From JACZXC01 sp036447375 (GTDB lineage: Bacteria > Myxococcota_A > UBA9160 > SMWR01), in the NCBI GenBank assembly GCA_036447375.1, contig JAZFUU010000211.1, positions 1 to 16,800 of the forward strand: DNA of 16,800 nucleotides. Direction: 5' to 3'. Numbering within the stretch: position 1 is the stretch's first letter; each line of letters starts with the position of its first letter. Below, one piece after another: positions 13,660 to 16,800 of the stretch. Made by a program: the position numbers and the translations under genes. A model generated the notes under the pieces. It made no database searches. It was not told where the DNA came from and saw only the letters and a program-made list of their open reading frames with translations.

Positions 13660-14565
13660 TCAGGTCCCGTAGACCTTCTGCGGAGCGACGGCCTCGCCGA
13701 GCAGCTCGTGAACCGCGACCCCCACTTCGTCGGACTGCCAGCGCCGCCCGCTTTCGACCTTCGGACCCTCGCGCCAACCGTCGGCCAGGCTGATGCTTCC
13801 CCCGGAGAGTTCGAAGACCCGGCCGGTCACGTCCTTCGACTCGGCGCTGCCGAGCCAGACCACCAGGGGGGCGATATTCGCGGGATCCATGGCGTCGAAG
13901 CCCTCATCGGGCTTCTTCATCATTTCGGCAAACACCTCCTCGGTCATGCGGGTGCGTGCCGATGGGGCGATGGCGTTGGCGGTGATGCCGTAGCGACCCA
14001 GTTCGGCCGCCTGCACCAGGGTGAGCGCCGCGATCCCCGCCTTGGCAGTGGAGTAGGCGCTCTGGCCGACGCTTCCCTGCAGCCCCGCGCCGGAGCTGGT
14101 GTTGATGATGCGTGCGTCGACGGGCTCGCCGGACTTGGACCGCTGGCGCCAGTAGGCGCCGGCATGGCGGGAAACCAGGAAGTGCCCCTTCAGGTGAACC
14201 CGGATTACCGCGTCCCACTCCTCTTCGGAGGTACCGACGAACATGCGATCGCGCACGATCCCGGCGTTGTTGACCACGACGTCGAGTCCACCGAATCGAT
14301 CGACGGTGCTTTTCACGAGATCGTCGACCTGGGCCGAATCCGAGACATCGGCGCCGTGCGCCACCGCCTCACCGCCCAGTTCCTGGATTTCTTTCACGAC
14401 CTCGTCCGCGGGTGCGGCGGACCCCCCGCCTTCGCCTTGAAGCGAGACACCCAGGTCGTTGACCACGACCTTGGCTCCCTGGCGTGAAAATTCGAGGGCG
14501 TGCGCGCGACCGATGCCGCGCGCCGCGCCGGTGATGATGACGACTCTCCCGTCGCAGAGTTTCAC
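13660..14565 (-). CDS. MFE-2-type SDR, (3R)-hydroxyacyl-CoA dehydrogenase-like (Rv3548c-like)
   Basis: A 301-residue SDR beginning LCDGRVVIITGAARGIGRAH, with D37 in VVVNDLG (favours NAD), VVNNAG (97-102), S158, Y171 and K175. The KVVVNDLG strand, the long insertion after it and VRDRMF are typical of the dehydrogenase domain of peroxisomal multifunctional enzyme type 2 (HSD17B4). INTSSGAGLQGSVGQ, APSARTRMTE and VVWLGSAESKDVTGRVFE closely match what I recall of M. tuberculosis Rv3548c in the KstR2 regulon. Its expected reaction is oxidation of a (3R)-hydroxyacyl-CoA, which fits the MaoC hydratase at 3312. The start is GTG 14565, with GGGGTGG a few bases upstream; no ATG is available nearby. Between it and the upstream thiolase lies a hairpin repeat array. 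Confidence 0.88.
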   Translation of the reverse strand: MKLCDGRVVIITGAARGIGRAHALEFSRQGAKVVVNDLGVSLQGEGGGSAAPADEVVKEIQELGGEAVAHGADVSDSAQVDDLVKSTVDRFGGLDVVVNNAGIVRDRMFVGTSEEEWDAVIRVHLKGHFLVSRHAGAYWRQRSKSGEPVDARIINTSSGAGLQGSVGQSAYSTAKAGIAALTLVQAAELGRYGITANAIAPSARTRMTEEVFAEMMKKPDEGFDAMDPANIAPLVVWLGSAESKDVTGRVFELSGGSISLADGWREGPKVESGRRWQSDEVGVAVHELLGEAVAPQKVYGT

Positions 14566-14582
14566 AGATCCACCCCTATTCC

Positions 14583-14729
14583 ACTTCGCTCGCCTTCGGC
14601 TTGCTGCGCGCGCTTCGCGCTTGCCAGTTCAACTTCGCTTGGCTGCGCCTCGCTGCGCGCGCTTCGCGCTGACTAGTTCGACTTCGCTTGGCTGCGCCTC
14701 GCTGCGCGCGCTTCGCGCTTGCTACATCC
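14583..14729. repeat. 49-bp tandem repeat, three units, each with a GC hairpin
   Basis: Units at 14583-14631, 14632-14680 and 14681-14729. Units 2 and 3 are identical over their first 39 bases; unit 1 differs at nine positions from unit 2. All share GCTGCGCGCGCTTCGCGCT, which folds as GCGCG-CTT-CGCGC. The array fills the gap between the SDR start and the thiolase stop, and unit 3 overlaps the thiolase stop codon. It could stabilise or attenuate the polycistronic message, or be a dispersed repeat family of this genome. Confidence 0.88.
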
Positions 14730-15873
14730 GCTCGAGGATCGTGACGTTGGCCTGGCCGCCGCCCTCGCACATCGTCTGGAGACCCCAGCGTCCACCGGTG
14801 CGCTCGAGTTCGTTGAGCAGCGTGGTCATCAGGCGCGTACCCGTACACCCAATCGGATGCCCCAGAGCGATCGCGCCGCCGTTCACATTGACCCGCTCCA
14901 AGTCCGCCCCGGTCTCCTTCTGCCAGGCGAGCACCACGGAAGCAAAGGCTTCGTTGATCTCGATCAGGTCGATCTCATCGAGTTTCATCCCGGTCTTCTC
15001 GAGGGCGTAGCGCGTGGCGGGGATCGGCGCCGTCAGCATCAAGATCGGGTCTGCGCCCCGCACACTGATGTGGTGAACGCGTGCCCGCGGCGTCAGCCCG
15101 TGCTGCTTCACGGCCCGCTCCGACGCCACCAGCAGACACGATGCGCCGTCGGAGAGTTGGCTGGATACGGCGGCGGTCAGGCGTCCACCTTCCTCCAGGG
15201 GCTGCAGCTTCGCCATCTTTTCGAGGCTGGTGCCGCGACGCGGGCCCTCGTCGTCGGCCACATCGCCATAGGCGACGATCTCGTTGTCGAAGCGTCCCTC
15301 ATCGATCGCACGAATCGCCCGCTGATGGCTCTCGAGGGCGAAAACCTCCATATCCTTCCGCGACACGTCCCACTTCTCGGCGATCATTTCGGCTCCGCGA
15401 AACTGCGAAACCTCCTGGGTTCCGTAGCGCTCGACCCACCCCTTCGAACCGCTGAACGGATCCGTGAAGCCCAGGGGTTCGGCCAGGGTCATCGCCGACG
15501 AAATCGGAATCTGGCTCATGTTCTGAACGCCGCCGGCGACGACCAGGTCGCTCGTCCCGCTCATCACCGCCTGCGCCGCGAAGTGCACCGACTGCTGGGA
15601 CGAGCCGCACTGACGATCGATGGTGACGCCCGGCACCTCATCGGGGAGCCCCGCCGCCAGCCAGCAGGTTCGTGCGATGTCGCCCGCCTGCGGACCCAGC
15701 GTGTCGCAGCATCCGAAGATCACGTCTTCCACGGCATGGGGATCGACGCCGGTTCGGTGCATCAGTGCCCGAAGGACATGGGCGCCGAGGTCCGCCGAGT
15801 GGGCGTGAGCGAGTCCCCCGCCCCGCTTGCCCACCGGGGTCCGCACCGCATCGATGATGTATGCCTCTGCCAT
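14722..15873 (-). CDS. fadA6: FadA6-like thiolase
   Basis: A 383-residue degradative thiolase, normal length. The nucleophile C89 lies in VTIDRQCGSSQQ, the catalytic histidine H339 in GGAIALGHPIGCTG and the second cysteine C369 in TMCEGGGQANV. AEAYIIDAVRTPVGKRGGGLA, GGVQNMSQIPISSAM, SQFRGAEMIAEKW and IPATRYALEKTGM follow M. tuberculosis FadA6 (Rv3556c) closely as I recall it. FadA6 belongs to the KstR2 regulon and is assigned to thiolysis of the CoA thioester formed after rings C and D are opened. AGGAG about nine bases before ATG 15873 is a clear ribosome binding site. It begins 30 bases after the stop of the upstream dehydrogenase gene, so co-transcription is likely. Confidence 0.92.
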   Translation of the reverse strand: MAEAYIIDAVRTPVGKRGGGLAHAHSADLGAHVLRALMHRTGVDPHAVEDVIFGCCDTLGPQAGDIARTCWLAAGLPDEVPGVTIDRQCGSSQQSVHFAAQAVMSGTSDLVVAGGVQNMSQIPISSAMTLAEPLGFTDPFSGSKGWVERYGTQEVSQFRGAEMIAEKWDVSRKDMEVFALESHQRAIRAIDEGRFDNEIVAYGDVADDEGPRRGTSLEKMAKLQPLEEGGRLTAAVSSQLSDGASCLLVASERAVKQHGLTPRARVHHISVRGADPILMLTAPIPATRYALEKTGMKLDEIDLIEINEAFASVVLAWQKETGADLERVNVNGGAIALGHPIGCTGTRLMTTLLNELERTGGRWGLQTMCEGGGQANVTILERM

Positions 15874-15903
15874 TTCAATTTCTCCTGCTTCTCAATCGAG
15901 TTC

Positions 15904-16800
15904 TCAACGAAAGGTCTCGCCCGGGCCGATTCCGGCGCCGGGCTCCAATACCACATCGGAAACGCGCTTGCGGTGGAAGCGGCCGAGGCCCCAGGTCTGC
16001 TCCAGCGACCAGGCGCGGCGCATCCAGATGTGGAGGTCCTGTTCCCAGGTGTAGCCGATCGCGCCGTGGACCTGGAGCGCCACCCGGCCGGCGCGGATCG
16101 CCGCCTCGCACGCCGCTGCCTTGGCCATCGAAACATGCAGCCCCCGGCGCGCACTCGAACGGGCCACCGAGTGAGCCGCTCGGTAGACCAGGGGCCGCGC
16201 GTAATCGAGCCGGACCCGAACGTCGGCCAGCATGTGCTTGACCGCCTGAAAGGAGCCGATGGGCTTGCCGAACTGTTGGCGCTGGCGCGCGTAGGCCACC
16301 GCCATCTCGATCAACCGCTCGGTCACCCCGAGCGCCTGGGCCGCTGCGCCCAGAGCGCCTCGATCGAGTGCGGCCGCCAGCAGCTCGCCGCCCTTGGGTC
16401 CGGCCGCGACCCGCGTGGTTCGGGAGGGCTTCCATTCGACGCTGAATATCTGACGCGACGGGTCGTTGGCGGGCTGGCGCGTCAGGCGGACGTCCTCCCG
16501 CGGCACCGCGTGAAGTTCGTCTGCGTGGGCGAGCAGGAGAAGCTTTGCCACGTGGGCATCGCCGACGAAAGGGCTGACCGGATGACCGACCGCGAGTATC
16601 GCCTCGCCGACGGCCACCGATTTGAGCCAGCGGTCGCACAGCTCCTGGGATCCGAGATCCACGAGCAGGGGGACGCCGACGGCGGCGGTATCCGTCACGG
16701 GCTCCGCCAGCGCTGCGCGACCGACTTCCTCGAGCAGCAGAACGAAATCGACCTCGTCCATCCCCATGCCCTCGTGAACCTCGGGCACGAGAAGCCCGCA
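15904..16800 (-). CDS. Acyl-CoA dehydrogenase, partial (5' end beyond window)
   Basis: The minus-strand frame enters at the right edge with CGLLVPEVHEGMGMDEVDF and runs 298 codons to TGA 15906-15904. It contains RQQFGKPIGSFQAVKH and LQVHGAIGYTWEQDLHIWMRR, the family C-terminal signatures. The GTG at 16788 is an internal Val in the conserved GLLVPE segment, not a start. The middle domain is compact, as in the shorter FadE32/FadE33-type enzymes. Helix G reads AALDRGALGAAAQALG and the C-terminal base position reads WGLG, so no canonical catalytic glutamate is visible. It could be the non-catalytic partner of a heterotetramer. It is upstream of fadA6 in the same operon. Assignment to the family is secure; the exact FadE counterpart is not. 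Confidence 0.85.
   Translation of the reverse strand, partial: CGLLVPEVHEGMGMDEVDFVLLLEEVGRAALAEPVTDTAAVGVPLLVDLGSQELCDRWLKSVAVGEAILAVGHPVSPFVGDAHVAKLLLLAHADELHAVPREDVRLTRQPANDPSRQIFSVEWKPSRTTRVAAGPKGGELLAAALDRGALGAAAQALGVTERLIEMAVAYARQRQQFGKPIGSFQAVKHMLADVRVRLDYARPLVYRAAHSVARSSARRGLHVSMAKAAACEAAIRAGRVALQVHGAIGYTWEQDLHIWMRRAWSLEQTWGLGRFHRKRVSDVVLEPGAGIGPGETFR

Overview
This window comes from a high-GC (about two thirds G+C by eye) Gram-negative bacterium. An hspQ gene, a lipoprotein with a lipobox, and an unusual sulfatase-like protein whose C-terminus ends in an L-G-Y motif suggest a proteobacterial or deltaproteobacterial/Myxococcota-like lineage. That placement is inference with low confidence. 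All genes are chromosomal in style. I see no tRNA, rRNA, CRISPR array, transposase or phage gene.

The main content is a steroid catabolism locus for the last two rings (C and D), i.e. degradation of the methylhexahydroindanedione propionate (HIP) intermediate. Left block (1-3794): a fadD3-like HIP-CoA ligase on the minus strand, cut by the window edge, is divergent from a plus-strand operon of fadE30 (acyl-CoA dehydrogenase), ipdF (5-hydroxy-HIP-CoA dehydrogenase type SDR) and a MaoC/HtdZ-type hydratase. The fadD3 / fadE30-ipdF divergent order is the same as Rv3561/Rv3560c/Rv3559c in Mycobacterium tuberculosis. A truncated membrane-protein remnant follows (3799-3978). A minus-strand pair (4007-6435) then encodes an acyl-CoA ligase of unknown substrate and a DHRS1-like NADP(H) SDR with overlapping or adjacent starts.

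Middle block (6638-11603): genes with no obvious link to steroids. These are hspQ, a lipoprotein of the sulfatase/alkaline-phosphatase superfamily that lacks the formylglycine motif, a glutamate dehydrogenase, and a GT39-type membrane glycosyltransferase.

Right block (11675-16800, all minus strand, transcribed right to left): a partial acyl-CoA dehydrogenase, a fadA6-like thiolase, an MFE-2-type SDR resembling Rv3548c, a second acyl-CoA dehydrogenase, and another SDR. Together the two outer blocks supply CoA activation, alpha-beta dehydrogenation, hydration, two kinds of hydroxyl oxidation and thiolysis. The ring-opening genes ipdAB, ipdC, echA20 and the regulator kstR2 are not in the window and may lie just outside.

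The most unusual non-coding structures are a 15-bp tandem repeat generated from the stop-codon end of the acyl-CoA dehydrogenase gene (12457-12530), a three-unit 49-bp hairpin repeat between the thiolase and SDR genes (14583-14729), a 28-bp direct repeat flanking the region between gdh and the GT39 gene, and palindromes in the two divergent intergenic regions.
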